From assembly GCA_002173415.2 (NCBI GenBank), contig NHNK02000011.1, positions 1-64,000 of the forward strand: a stretch of DNA of 64,000 nt. The letters run 5' to 3'. The stretch's first letter is position 1; every line of letters starts with the position of its first letter. The translations under genes and the position numbers were made by a program. This stretch comes from Marinomonas agarivorans (GTDB lineage Bacteria > Pseudomonadota > Gammaproteobacteria > Pseudomonadales > Marinomonadaceae). The notes below the pieces were generated by a model. The model saw only the letters and a program-made list of their open reading frames with translations. It made no database searches and had not been told where the DNA came from. Of the stretch, positions 32,043 to 41,524 are shown in pieces.

Positions 32043-34874
32043 ATGTATCAACTCGGACAACGCTGGAGCAGTCGCAACGAAGCAGATTTAGGCGTCGGCA
32101 TTATCACCAAATTGGAAGCAAAATCCTTCACCTTATATTTTATCGATGCTGAAATTGAGCGCCAGTATGCAGACACTCAGACAAGTTTAGTGCGCCGAAC
32201 TCTCACCCAAGGTGACGAACTTTATTTCCAAGATGACGCTTTTCAGGTCAAGGCCATTAGAGAAGTCGATGGTTTAATAGAATATCAAATTGAAGATAAA
32301 TGGCTGAAAGAGTCGGTAATTCAATTCCCTCGTAATGATAAGAATGAATTGGATGCGCTTTTGTCGTTATCGCCTGCTAAGCGTATGTGGTTTGATTTAC
32401 GCCGCCAAACATTAGAGTACAAATCCAAACTCGCCACCTCAGACGTTCGAGGGTTAATGGGATTAAAAGCTGAACTCTTACCACACCAAATTTATTTGGC
32501 CAATGAAATTGCCAACCGCCCTACCGCCAGAGCCTTACTTTGCGATGAAGTTGGTATGGGTAAAACGCTAGAAGCTGGGTTAATTCTGCATCACAGAATG
32601 CTCAATGGCCTTTGTAAAAGAGCCTTAATCCTTACCCCAACTAATTTACAGCACCAGTGGTTGGTCGAAATGCTGCGTCGCTTTCATCAACACTTTTCTC
32701 TGATTAATGAATCAGCTTACGATGAACAATGGGAAGAGGAAGAAAACCTATTTGAAGATCAGCCATTAGTCATAGCGCCGATCGATTGGCTGGCAAACAC
32801 GCCAAAAGCCGCAGAAGATATGCTCTCAGCGGAATGGGACTTAGTCATTATTGATGAAGCTCATCATCTAAGTTGGCACCCTGAAGCCCCAAGCAATGCC
32901 TATCAAATTGCGGCAGCATTGGCAGCCAAAAGCGAATCTCTCCTGCTACTTAGTGCCACGCCAGAACAAACCGGCGAGCAGGAGCATTTTTCGCGTTTAC
33001 AACTCTTGGATCCAGAAAGTTATCACAATTTTGAACGCTACCAAGAGCAACAAGCGGAGTTTCAACAAGCTGCCGACCTTGCCGAGCTTTTATTGCCTTT
33101 AACAGAAAACACTGCTCATCTTGATGTTAGCAAGCAGGATTGGCAGACACTCTTTGCCCCTTACCATGATCAGGTGCAAGCAAAAGATTGGTATCAAGAT
33201 TTACTCAATGGCGCAGAGAAAAATCTCACTACAACAGCACAAGATGCCATCAACTGGCTAATTGATCGTCATGGCACCGGACGAGAAGTGTTTCGCAATA
33301 CTCGTGCCGCCATTGGTGGTTTCCCCAAACGAATATTGACTGAATACCCATTGGCGTCCAACGAGGTATTTGATCAGTTGCAAAATACGGCGTTTCCACA
33401 ACACGCGGTGACACAAGCTCAATGGGGACAAGATCCGCGCTGGGAATGGCTAAAAGAGTTTCTTGAATGTCAGGCCGATAAAGTCCTCGTCATCTGCCAT
33501 GATTCTGACATGGCACAATGGTTGAGTGAAAAATTGACCTTTGCGGGTTTTCAAAGTGCCGATTTCCACGAACAAATGACCTTGATACAACGGGACCGAG
33601 CAGCGGCCTATTTCGCTGACCCAGATGGCGCTCAAGTACTGGTTTGCTCCGAAATTGGCAGTGAAGGACGCAATTTTCAGTTTAGTCATAATTTAGTTAT
33701 GTACGACTTGCCAGAACACCCAGATTTATTAGAACAACGCATTGGCCGTTTAGATCGCCTAGGCCAAGCTCACGATGTACTTATCCATGTTCCTTACATT
33801 AAAAATAGTAAACAGGAACGCCTGTTCCATTGGTATCACAAAGCCCTTAACGCTTTCTGCCATACCACCCCTTGTGGCGATAACGTTAACCATACTTTTA
33901 AAGACTCTTTACACAGTTTCTTGCATGGCAATGATGAGGATAGCGCCCTACTCGATGAAGCCAAAGCCTATCATCAAGCCTTATTGGCCCAGTTAGATGA
34001 GGGGCGAAATCGTTTACTGGAGTTAAGCTCTTGCCGACCAGAACAAGCTAAAACCTTGATAGAAAAAATTGAAAATACGGCCAACGAAGGGTTAAGCGAT
34101 TATATCGAAAAGGTGACCCATGCTTTTAACATTCATACGGATCGAGTAGAAAAAGAAGGCGATGACAGTGAGTGGTTTATCCGCCCATCGACCGACATGA
34201 TGCTAGAAGCCTTACCTGGTATTGAAGAAGAAGGCAAAACCTTAGTATTGGATAGACGCAAAGCCAGCCAGAGAGAAGATGTAGCCTTTGCCACGTGGGA
34301 GCATCCCCTTATTACTATGCTGATGGACGAAGTGCAAACCTTTGACTCTAGCCGTTTGACCGCTTCAACATTACCCATCGCCGCGTTACCTGAAGGCACA
34401 GTACTAATCGAAAGCATGTTTGTGATTGAGGCCAATGCTCAACCCCGTTTGCGACTAAAACAATCTCTGCCGATGATACCTATTTGGCAACTGTCCGATA
34501 CCAATGGTAAGTTTTTGCATGCGCAATTTACTCCAGATAAATGGGCAGAGAAACTAAATAGCGTCCCAAATCGTGTTGCCGAACAATGGGTAGCCGCGCT
34601 ACGTCAGGACTTAATTCGTGTCCTGCAAGAGCACCAGCTCAATGCCTACGAACAAGCTCGCCCTATTATTCAAAATGCCAAACAGCACTACCAGCACAAA
34701 TGGCAAGGAGAGTTAGATCGTTTATTAGAGCTGAAAAAGCAAAATCGACACATCAAAGAAAGCGAAATAGATCGTCTTACGACGAACCTTCAAGAAGGAT
34801 TAGCTCGGATGGATGATTGCCAAATACGTTTAGATGCCATTCGATTAATACTTACCACTAAGCCAGAAGCTTAA
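32043..34874 (+). CDS. rapA: RNA polymerase-associated ATPase RapA
   Basis: 943 residues, close to E. coli RapA (968). RapA is a Swi2/Snf2 ATPase that binds RNA polymerase core and recycles stalled enzyme. Visible features are GQRWSSRNEADLGVGII (Tudor-like N-terminus), Walker A DEVGMGKTLEAG, DEAHHLSWHPEAPS (motif II), LLSATPEQ (motif III), and the C-terminal helicase SEIGSEGRNFQF ... RIGRLDRLGQ (V and VI). The protein is intact. It is followed by rluA after about 40 bp, an arrangement also found in E. coli. Confidence 0.96.
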   Translation: MYQLGQRWSSRNEADLGVGIITKLEAKSFTLYFIDAEIERQYADTQTSLVRRTLTQGDELYFQDDAFQVKAIREVDGLIEYQIEDKWLKESVIQFPRNDKNELDALLSLSPAKRMWFDLRRQTLEYKSKLATSDVRGLMGLKAELLPHQIYLANEIANRPTARALLCDEVGMGKTLEAGLILHHRMLNGLCKRALILTPTNLQHQWLVEMLRRFHQHFSLINESAYDEQWEEEENLFEDQPLVIAPIDWLANTPKAAEDMLSAEWDLVIIDEAHHLSWHPEAPSNAYQIAAALAAKSESLLLLSATPEQTGEQEHFSRLQLLDPESYHNFERYQEQQAEFQQAADLAELLLPLTENTAHLDVSKQDWQTLFAPYHDQVQAKDWYQDLLNGAEKNLTTTAQDAINWLIDRHGTGREVFRNTRAAIGGFPKRILTEYPLASNEVFDQLQNTAFPQHAVTQAQWGQDPRWEWLKEFLECQADKVLVICHDSDMAQWLSEKLTFAGFQSADFHEQMTLIQRDRAAAYFADPDGAQVLVCSEIGSEGRNFQFSHNLVMYDLPEHPDLLEQRIGRLDRLGQAHDVLIHVPYIKNSKQERLFHWYHKALNAFCHTTPCGDNVNHTFKDSLHSFLHGNDEDSALLDEAKAYHQALLAQLDEGRNRLLELSSCRPEQAKTLIEKIENTANEGLSDYIEKVTHAFNIHTDRVEKEGDDSEWFIRPSTDMMLEALPGIEEEGKTLVLDRRKASQREDVAFATWEHPLITMLMDEVQTFDSSRLTASTLPIAALPEGTVLIESMFVIEANAQPRLRLKQSLPMIPIWQLSDTNGKFLHAQFTPDKWAEKLNSVPNRVAEQWVAALRQDLIRVLQEHQLNAYEQARPIIQNAKQHYQHKWQGELDRLLELKKQNRHIKESEIDRLTTNLQEGLARMDDCQIRLDAIRLILTTKPEA

Positions 34875-34911
34875 ACAAGCACTAGCAATAGATTGAGGTA
34901 AGATACGTACC

Positions 34912-35676
34912 ATGCTTTCTTCTAAACTGCTTTCTTCTGAACCGTCTTCTTTTGAAAAAGAACGAAACAGCGCAAGGAACGCGCTAGATATTCTATACGA
35001 AGACGAATGGTTTGCTGTAATCAACAAAGCAGCGAACTTTTTATCTGTGCCAGGTAAAGGCGCAGATAAACAAGATTGCGTTATTCACCGTGCTGTCGCA
35101 CTTCTTGACGAAGCTTACACCGTACACAGACTCGACTATGCCACCTCTGGCCTATTGTTGATTGCCAAACAAATGGACACCCAACGCCGATTGTCTGAGC
35201 AGTTTCAACAGAGAAGCATTAAAAAAGAATACCGCGCAATTGTTCAAGGTCATATAAAAGGTAGCCACGGGCAAATATGCAAGCCATTGATCTGCGACTG
35301 GCCCAATCGGCCGAAACAAATTGTGCATATGGAATGGGGGAAAACCGCCATTACCCAATGGCAATGCCTAGCGCACGAAACAACGCCCAACGGCAAAGCA
35401 CAAAGTCGATTAGCGCTTTACCCTGTCACTGGGCGCTCTCACCAATTGCGAGTGCACATGCAGAGTATTCATCATGCCATTATTGGTGACGAGTTTTATC
35501 AGCTCGATTACGTGAATAATGAAAAAGACGATGAAAATAATAAAAAAAGAAATAAAAAAGACACCCATAGCAAAAAAGACACTGCTGATCGTCTGCTATT
35601 GCATGCGTACCGATTAGAGTTTTCTCATCCTGTTACTAAGGCATGGGTTACCTTTATTGCGCCTTGTCCTTTTTAG
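34912..35676 (+). CDS. rluA: RluA-family pseudouridine synthase
   Basis: A 254-residue RluA-type pseudouridine synthase. The catalytic Asp is in VHRLDYATSGLLL, and the other family motifs are KKEYRAIVQG and LALYPVTGRSHQLRVH. In E. coli RluA modifies 23S rRNA position 746 and tRNA position 32. I assign rluA rather than another family member because it lies directly after rapA, as in E. coli. A Lys/Asn/Asp-rich insertion near residues 205-225 is unusual. A Ser-rich N-terminal extension precedes the domain. Confidence 0.85.
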   Translation: MLSSKLLSSEPSSFEKERNSARNALDILYEDEWFAVINKAANFLSVPGKGADKQDCVIHRAVALLDEAYTVHRLDYATSGLLLIAKQMDTQRRLSEQFQQRSIKKEYRAIVQGHIKGSHGQICKPLICDWPNRPKQIVHMEWGKTAITQWQCLAHETTPNGKAQSRLALYPVTGRSHQLRVHMQSIHHAIIGDEFYQLDYVNNEKDDENNKKRNKKDTHSKKDTADRLLLHAYRLEFSHPVTKAWVTFIAPCPF

Positions 35677-35746
35677 CTCTTTTTTAGTCTCTTTGCTAAT
35701 TCGATTTTTAGCCCTTTTTTTAGTCCGCTTTTTAGAGAGTACCAGC

Positions 35747-36412
35747 ATGATAAAACCAACCATTTTCCTTTTTATGTCGCTATTACTCATAGGATGTGAT
35801 CAATCATCGTGGCAAACACCAACAGAAAATACCGCACCTGACAGTACTGTACAGGGAAATACTGCACAGCCATTCACATTACTTGCTAGTGTGCCCGCAG
35901 TATTGGCCAAGGCGGATTACGAGGGGAAAATTGTTACCCAACGACAATGGCGGGATGCCAACGGAGAAAACCTTGTTTTATTCACGCAGCAGCATGTCAA
36001 TTATCAACAAGACAAGCAGCCAGAAAGCGCTATTTTTGCTTACCATTATGTATTGCAGCATGGTCAAGTAACACTTTTACGACGTGTGTATGATTTTGTG
36101 CCCACGTGCTCATCAGACCTAACGATCGAATTTATCGAACCCATTATTAGCGTGACAGATTTAGACAATAACCAACTCGGGGAAATCACGTTCGCCTACC
36201 AAAAAGCCTGTATTTCAGATCTTTCACCACTGGAACTCAAATTGCTGATTTTAGAGAATGGCCATAAGCACATCATACGTGGCACAACCACCATTACTAC
36301 GAAAAGTGGCCGTATAAAGGGTAAGAAACAGATTGATGAAGGCTCTTTTGCTACCGCGCCAGCCGCCTTTCTCTCTCATGCCAATGCCTTGTGGGACACA
36401 TTAACAAACTAG
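35747..36412 (+). CDS. Putative lipoprotein of unknown function
   Basis: The ATG at 35747 starts a lipoprotein signal (MIKPTIFLFMSLLLIGC), with Cys17 the lipidation site. This start is preferred over an upstream in-frame start inside a poly-T/low-complexity stretch. The mature protein (about 200 residues) is a beta-rich domain with QRQWRDANGENLVLFTQQ and VTDLDNNQLGEITFAYQKAC. I do not recognise the family. Two Cys in the mature part may pair. It probably sits in the outer or inner membrane facing the periplasm. Confidence 0.8.
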   Translation: MIKPTIFLFMSLLLIGCDQSSWQTPTENTAPDSTVQGNTAQPFTLLASVPAVLAKADYEGKIVTQRQWRDANGENLVLFTQQHVNYQQDKQPESAIFAYHYVLQHGQVTLLRRVYDFVPTCSSDLTIEFIEPIISVTDLDNNQLGEITFAYQKACISDLSPLELKLLILENGHKHIIRGTTTITTKSGRIKGKKQIDEGSFATAPAAFLSHANALWDTLTN

Positions 36413-36538
36413 TATTCTTTACCATCGAATAGCGTATTCGGTAAATAAAACGCCGAGAAAGGCAATGAAAGCTGAAAAAGTAGTAAAACCAAGAAAGACA
36501 GTAAGAGAGGAAAGCAATAAAATGGCTGTTTCCCCAAA

Positions 36539-37441
36539 TCAGGTATGATTTTCTTCTGCCATTTGCTCGATGATCCATTTTTGAAAGGCTTTCATCGCCG
36601 AGGAAACAGCATGGTCATTAGGATAAACCAGATAGAAGGCACTCTCGGTAATTAGGTGTTGATTAAAAAGCACCCTAAGAGAGCCTTGGTGTATTTCGCT
36701 GGCAATAAAACTTGGGTCTACCAGAGCAATCCCTAAACCTTGCACAGCGGCTGAAGCCGTTAACGCACCGTTAGAAAACATTAATCCCCGCAGAAACTGC
36801 TTTGGGTTATAGCCATTTTGGGTTAACCACTCGTTCCATTCATGTTTTCGTTTTGCCACATGCAATAAGGGATAAAAACGCATGTCATCGGGTGTTCTGA
36901 TCGGCTGATTGGGTTTGAGTAAAGATGGATTACAAACCGGCGCTAATGAGGCATTACGCAAAAAGTGTTTCTCCAATCCGGGCCAATCACCATCACCAAA
37001 GTAAACAGCCATATCAATTTGCGTCGCATCAAAATCAACATTGGTGGTCGATTCTATTATTTCAATTTGTACATCTGGGTATTGATCTTGAAAGCTCTCC
37101 ATACGGGGCATAAGCCAACGGGAAAGAAACGCTGGCGCAACACTCAGTTTTAATACTCCGCCTGAATTTTTCTTATCCATTAATTCCGTTGTTGCTTCTT
37201 CAAGCTGAGTAAAAATAGCACTAATAGGCGCAAGATATTCTTTACCCGCATCACTCAGTGTCACTCGACGTTTACTGCGAAAAAATAACGCCACCCCAAG
37301 AAAGCTTTCGAGGGATTTAATTTGGTGACTAACAGCTGAGGGCGTTACAGAAAGCTCATTAGCAGCTTTTATAAAACTGCCATGACGAGCCGCCGCTTCA
37401 AAACAACGCAATGTATTTAATGGGGGTAATCGCTTAATAAT
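36539..37441 (-). CDS. LysR-family regulator (GcvA-like), probable ATT start
   Basis: The HTH reads FEAAARHGSFIKAANELSVT with SAVSHQIKSLESFLGV, then a LysR substrate-binding domain. The conserved GcvA-type prefix KRLPPLNTLRCFEAA lies partly upstream of the first TTG (37411). In-frame upstream there is no ATG, GTG or TTG before a stop; the codon at 37441 is ATT, five bases after GGAG. I therefore read the start as ATT 37441, with TTG 37411 the alternative. The regulator target is unknown; it lies between the lipoprotein gene and a DEAD-box gene. Confidence 0.75.
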   Translation of the reverse strand: MIKRLPPLNTLRCFEAAARHGSFIKAANELSVTPSAVSHQIKSLESFLGVALFFRSKRRVTLSDAGKEYLAPISAIFTQLEEATTELMDKKNSGGVLKLSVAPAFLSRWLMPRMESFQDQYPDVQIEIIESTTNVDFDATQIDMAVYFGDGDWPGLEKHFLRNASLAPVCNPSLLKPNQPIRTPDDMRFYPLLHVAKRKHEWNEWLTQNGYNPKQFLRGLMFSNGALTASAAVQGLGIALVDPSFIASEIHQGSLRVLFNQHLITESAFYLVYPNDHAVSSAMKAFQKWIIEQMAEENHT

Positions 37442-37468
37442 CCTTTCTCCAAATTGTTTCCATTAACC

Positions 37469-38809
37469 TTATTCACTGTCATCAAGTGGAATACCTGTTG
37501 CTTTTCTTTTCGGCATCTTGAAAGCCTCAAAACCATCTTGATTGTTGTTGTGAAATTGTTTTTTACGTTTTTTTGGGTTTTTCTTAACCTTTTCAAGTAC
37601 CACGTCTGGCGTTGTGTTTTTATTTTTTACTTTTGTTGGCGCCACTTTTTTGGGTTTTAGCCCTTTAAAGCTAGGCTCTAGTCCTTCAAGTACATCAAAT
37701 TCAAACTTACGCTCCAATAAGTTTTCAATGGCAACAAAGTTGTACCAGTCTTTCGGCCCTACTAACGAATAGGCATTGCCTTGAAAACCTGCGCGTCCGG
37801 TTCGACCTGTTCGATGAATGAATTCTTCAGCTTGCTTTGGAATATCAAAATTAATGACGTGCGAAACCGAGCCAATATCAATGCCACGTGCAGCAAGGTC
37901 CGTGCTCACTAACACATGAAACAAGCCTTTCATAAAGTCATTCATGACTTTATTGCGGGCTGATTGTGATAAGTCACCATTCAGAGCGGCAGCGCTATAA
38001 CCTTGATCATTTAGAAGTTGAGCTAGTCGTACCGTATCCGCTTTGGTTGCGGTAAAGACAATCACTTGCTTGATACTTTTTTGTTCAATCAAGCGTAAAA
38101 AAACAGCCTCTTTGTGATCTAAATGATCACAGAGATACACCTGTTGTTGAATATCTGTGTGCAAATCAGTACTTGCGCCAATGGCAACACGATAAGGTTC
38201 TTTAAGTAAACGCTGTGCCAACTCGTTGATTTCGGCTTTATCTAACGTGGCTGAAAAAAACAACGTCTGCCTTAGGCGGTGACTGGCGGCATCATCTACG
38301 AATTTCAATTCGTCTGCGAAACCAAGGTCTAACATGCGATCGGCTTCATCTAAAATCAGTAATTCCAAGCCATCTAAAAACAGATTTCGCTGCTTCAAAT
38401 GATCAACTAGTCTACCGGGAGTCGCGACAATAAATTGCGGATTTTTCTGTAGGTTTTTTTGTTGTTCGTTAAAGTTTTCACCACCAAGAATGATTGTTGC
38501 TCGCAATTTGCTACCTGCAATAAAAAGACGTAGTTGCGCGAAAACTTGTTTTGCCAATTCTCGAGTCGGTAGCAGAATCAATACTCTGGCATCACGATTT
38601 GACAGTGCTTTAACACGATAAACACGGTGTAGTGCGGGTATAAGATAGGCAAGTGTTTTACCTGACCCTGTTTTGGATGACACCAACAGATCTCTACCAG
38701 CCATTGCTTCTGGTATGGCCCTATTTTGCACTTCTGTGGCGTCTTCAAAACCTAAGTGGTGAATTGCTTTTAAAATTCTTGCATCAAACCCAAAATCCGT
38801 AAATTGCAA
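37469..38809 (-). CDS. DEAD-box RNA helicase (SrmB/RhlE-like)
   Basis: A 446-residue DEAD-box helicase. It shows Q-motif FGFDARILKAIHHLGF, Walker A SSKTGSGKT, DEAD (ILDEADRMLD), SAT (FFSATLD), and motifs V/VI (STDLAARGIDIGSV, HRTGRTGRAG). The basic C-terminal tail (KKNPKKRKKQFHNN) probably binds RNA. Its length equals that of SrmB (444), a ribosome-assembly helicase, but RhlE or another member is possible. It is distinct from the DbpA gene near 56.5 kb. Confidence 0.9.
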   Translation of the reverse strand: MQFTDFGFDARILKAIHHLGFEDATEVQNRAIPEAMAGRDLLVSSKTGSGKTLAYLIPALHRVYRVKALSNRDARVLILLPTRELAKQVFAQLRLFIAGSKLRATIILGGENFNEQQKNLQKNPQFIVATPGRLVDHLKQRNLFLDGLELLILDEADRMLDLGFADELKFVDDAASHRLRQTLFFSATLDKAEINELAQRLLKEPYRVAIGASTDLHTDIQQQVYLCDHLDHKEAVFLRLIEQKSIKQVIVFTATKADTVRLAQLLNDQGYSAAALNGDLSQSARNKVMNDFMKGLFHVLVSTDLAARGIDIGSVSHVINFDIPKQAEEFIHRTGRTGRAGFQGNAYSLVGPKDWYNFVAIENLLERKFEFDVLEGLEPSFKGLKPKKVAPTKVKNKNTTPDVVLEKVKKNPKKRKKQFHNNNQDGFEAFKMPKRKATGIPLDDSE

Positions 38810-38908
38810 ACAGTATCCCCTTGGATGAAATTCATTTTTTGTCTAATTGAAAACGTTATTGTACCGTAAAAGCGATCGGTAAGAGTGATTTAGCTCTTGT
38901 CTGTTAAT

Positions 38909-39451
38909 TTAATTGTCGTCTGTTAATGCCCCTAGGCTAAAAAATGCTTCTCCACTTTGCAAACACAGGTGCGGTATGTCGTTAATTTCTTTTTCAATGC
39001 CTAATTCGACTAACTCATAGTAAATGTTTCTATGTACTAATGCTTTCATACCATAACGTACTGACACATAAGGCTTACTGTTTTCCAACCATAAGTTGTG
39101 ATCATTTTGCCCAAGAATCAGGCAGTCATCGGTATTGGTGTAAAAAGCCACAAAGGGGTGACCATCGTCCTGCTCAATGAAGCGAAAACCAGTAATTAAA
39201 AAAGGGGCATCTTCCACTTGAATACGTACTTTTTCTACCGGTGTTACTAAAAAATATTCGTTGTTTTCTAACCAAAGAATCCGGCTAAAGAGTTTAACTA
39301 GCGCCGGACGGTTTATTTTTTCTCCCTGATGAATCCACTCGCCATTGGCTTTGATCAGCAAATCCATATCACCACAAAATTCTGGTTTCCATAAGTGAAC
39401 AGGAGGCAAGGTATCTTGCTTATCTTGAGGAATAAAAGAAAGGTCGATCAC
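38909..39451 (-). CDS. DUF1285 family protein
   Basis: A 180-residue protein matching DUF1285: PPVHLWKPEFCGDMDLLIKA, then GEWIHQGEKINRPALVKLFS and FFLVTPVEKVRIQVEDAPFL. These proteins are soluble, found mainly in gammaproteobacteria and of unknown function. A structure of this family shows a two-domain small fold. It is likely monocistronic. About 230 bp with no gene separate it from the MTHFR-like gene. Confidence 0.9.
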   Translation of the reverse strand: MIDLSFIPQDKQDTLPPVHLWKPEFCGDMDLLIKANGEWIHQGEKINRPALVKLFSRILWLENNEYFLVTPVEKVRIQVEDAPFLITGFRFIEQDDGHPFVAFYTNTDDCLILGQNDHNLWLENSKPYVSVRYGMKALVHRNIYYELVELGIEKEINDIPHLCLQSGEAFFSLGALTDDN

Positions 39452-39684
39452 AGCTGTTCCTTTGTAGAGAAGTTAGGAATAGACCAAGTATAACGTACTC
39501 TGCTTTTCTCAATTAGCCCTTTTCACTTCAACTTAAATATTATTCAAATCGAAAAAGAAGACCTAGAATTCCATTCACTGTTAAAATAGCTGAATATTTT
39601 GCAATAAACCGTGACATTTGATTTCAATTTGTTCATAAACAACCAACCGCTTCGTTCGGGAAAAGGTTTAAAAAGTACTCGATT

Positions 39685-40668
39685 ATGCATCCCCTTACAC
39701 AAGCTATTACGCAAGAAAAGTTAAGCAGTAAATTTCAAGACGCAAATTCTGGCGTTTACTTTATTGGCACTACACCACCAAAATCTTCGGTTGCTGAAGA
39801 GCAGTTGATTGAAATTTCAGATAAATTAATTCAACGAACAAAGCACCTTGAATTAGACGGGTTTATTGTTTATGACATTCAGGATGAAAGTAGTCGCACT
39901 AACTTACCTCGACCTTTCCCGTTTATGTCGACCCATGATCCAAGGTCTTGGTCTCAACGTTTGCAAAAAAGCACTCAACTACCTGTTATCACGTACAAAA
40001 GTGTGTCTGCTCGATCACAAGACGAGTTTACACAATGGCTAGCAGAATCATGGCAAGATTACGGCATTCAAAACATTGTTTTAGTGGGATCACCTTCGTC
40101 CAATAATCAGATTAAGTTGCCATTAAATCAGGCCTATAAACATATTGCCGCCATGGAGCATGAGTTTCACCTTGGTGGCGTCACAATCGCCGAACGCCAT
40201 GCTACTAAAGGGGATGAGCATGTAAGGATTATGAATAAATCCGCGGCTGGTTGTGACTTTTTCATCACTCAAGCAGTTTATAACGCCCAAGCCACCATCG
40301 ACATGCTAAGTAGTTATGCTCGTACTTGCAAAGAAGAAGGTGTACAGCCTAAACGCCTAGTTCTGACCTTTACGCCTTGCGGCAGCCAAAAAACACTAGA
40401 GTTTATTGAGTGGCTAGGCATATCGGTACCAGAAGCAACTAAACACCGAATTTTAGATGCCAAAAACCCATTAGCCGAATCCATTAAAATTTGCCGTAAT
40501 ATTCTTGAGCAAATCATCGAAGCCGTGCTGCATTTAGACATTCCTCTTGGGTTAAACATTGAGAGTTTGACGAACCGCAAAGATGAAATAGATGCATCGA
40601 TCCGTCTCTATAAGTTACTAAAAGCCACCCTTGATTTAAAACTGGCCGAGAAGAATTTAATGGAGTAA
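39685..40668 (+). CDS. Methylenetetrahydrofolate reductase-like protein
   Basis: A 327-residue protein of the MTHFR superfamily (FAD-linked TIM barrel). Recognisable parts are YFIGTTPPKSS at the start, DGFIVYDIQDESSR, the folate/FAD strand GGVTIAERHATKGDEHVRI, and ADGCDFFITQAVYN-like AAGCDFFITQAVYN. The sequence differs from classical MetF and may act on another substrate. It is followed by a membrane protein gene after about 110 bp. The barrel appears complete. Confidence 0.8.
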   Translation: MHPLTQAITQEKLSSKFQDANSGVYFIGTTPPKSSVAEEQLIEISDKLIQRTKHLELDGFIVYDIQDESSRTNLPRPFPFMSTHDPRSWSQRLQKSTQLPVITYKSVSARSQDEFTQWLAESWQDYGIQNIVLVGSPSSNNQIKLPLNQAYKHIAAMEHEFHLGGVTIAERHATKGDEHVRIMNKSAAGCDFFITQAVYNAQATIDMLSSYARTCKEEGVQPKRLVLTFTPCGSQKTLEFIEWLGISVPEATKHRILDAKNPLAESIKICRNILEQIIEAVLHLDIPLGLNIESLTNRKDEIDASIRLYKLLKATLDLKLAEKNLME

Positions 40669-40779
40669 TGGTTACACTTTCTTACAATCTAGTCTGCAGT
40701 TCAAAAAACCATTGCTTTTGCTGGTTTTTTTTAATAAAACACTCTAGCAGAAACATTATTTAACAGAGTGGTAAATTCA

Positions 40780-41412
40780 ATGAACAGTGCCTCATTAAGC
40801 GATTATGCCAATATTATTAGTGCCTTAGTTGCAGCATTATCTTTGCTTGCTCCTGTCCTTTATACATGGCTCTCACAACGAGCTCGTCTTGGGAATACAG
40901 AAGATTATGTTGAGTCTTTGAAACTCAACAGTGAACTAAAAACCCTACTCACCAAGTACACAGCGAAACAAGATCCTCTTGTTCACGCTCGTTTAAAAAG
41001 CATGATCGAAGAGTTAGAAGTGGATATAAAGAAACGTTCGCGTACTCAACTTTCTTTGAAGCCTTTTAACATCATTCTTTTCTTTGAAATTTTAATCATG
41101 ATGAGTCTATGGCTCAGTGGCTCATCTCAATCACTGACAACCTTCTTTGAAGCACGTTCTTCTGAGTCTGGTATTGGTTTTTTTGAAGGCGTGCTACAGG
41201 CTCCAGAAATGCGATTGATGATTATTATCCTAAATGTCCTATCGGCCGCATTTATTAATCGTCATTTTATTCGAAAATTACAGCCAAGATTTGTATCCAG
41301 CTTCTCTTTTAATGCAATGGCAGTAGTTATTTTCCATATCGTGATGGTGGCGGTATTAGGCTTTACTTATCTATTGCTTTCAACGTTAGATAATTATTTG
41401 TCTGTTTTTTAA
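40780..41412 (+). CDS. Four-TM hypothetical membrane protein
   Basis: The product (about 210 residues from ATG 40780; a GTG at 40768 is possible) has four hydrophobic segments: ANIISALVAALSLLAPVLYT, NIILFFEILIMMSLWLS, RLMIIILNVLSAAFINR and AMAVVIFHIVMVAVLGFTYL. A charged cytoplasmic helical loop lies between the first two (SELKTLLTKYTAKQ, SMIEELEVDIKKRS). I do not recognise a family. It resembles small membrane sensor or channel-like proteins, but no function is proposed. Confidence 0.7.
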   Translation: MNSASLSDYANIISALVAALSLLAPVLYTWLSQRARLGNTEDYVESLKLNSELKTLLTKYTAKQDPLVHARLKSMIEELEVDIKKRSRTQLSLKPFNIILFFEILIMMSLWLSGSSQSLTTFFEARSSESGIGFFEGVLQAPEMRLMIIILNVLSAAFINRHFIRKLQPRFVSSFSFNAMAVVIFHIVMVAVLGFTYLLLSTLDNYLSVF

Positions 41413-41524
41413 CGGCTTTATTTCTTATCTAATCTGAGTGTTGCTACGGATTTATGAACAGCTCGGCAACACTCAATCTCTTATCATCAGTATTGCCATT
41501 TTCTGTTCATTTTTACACTTCTCT

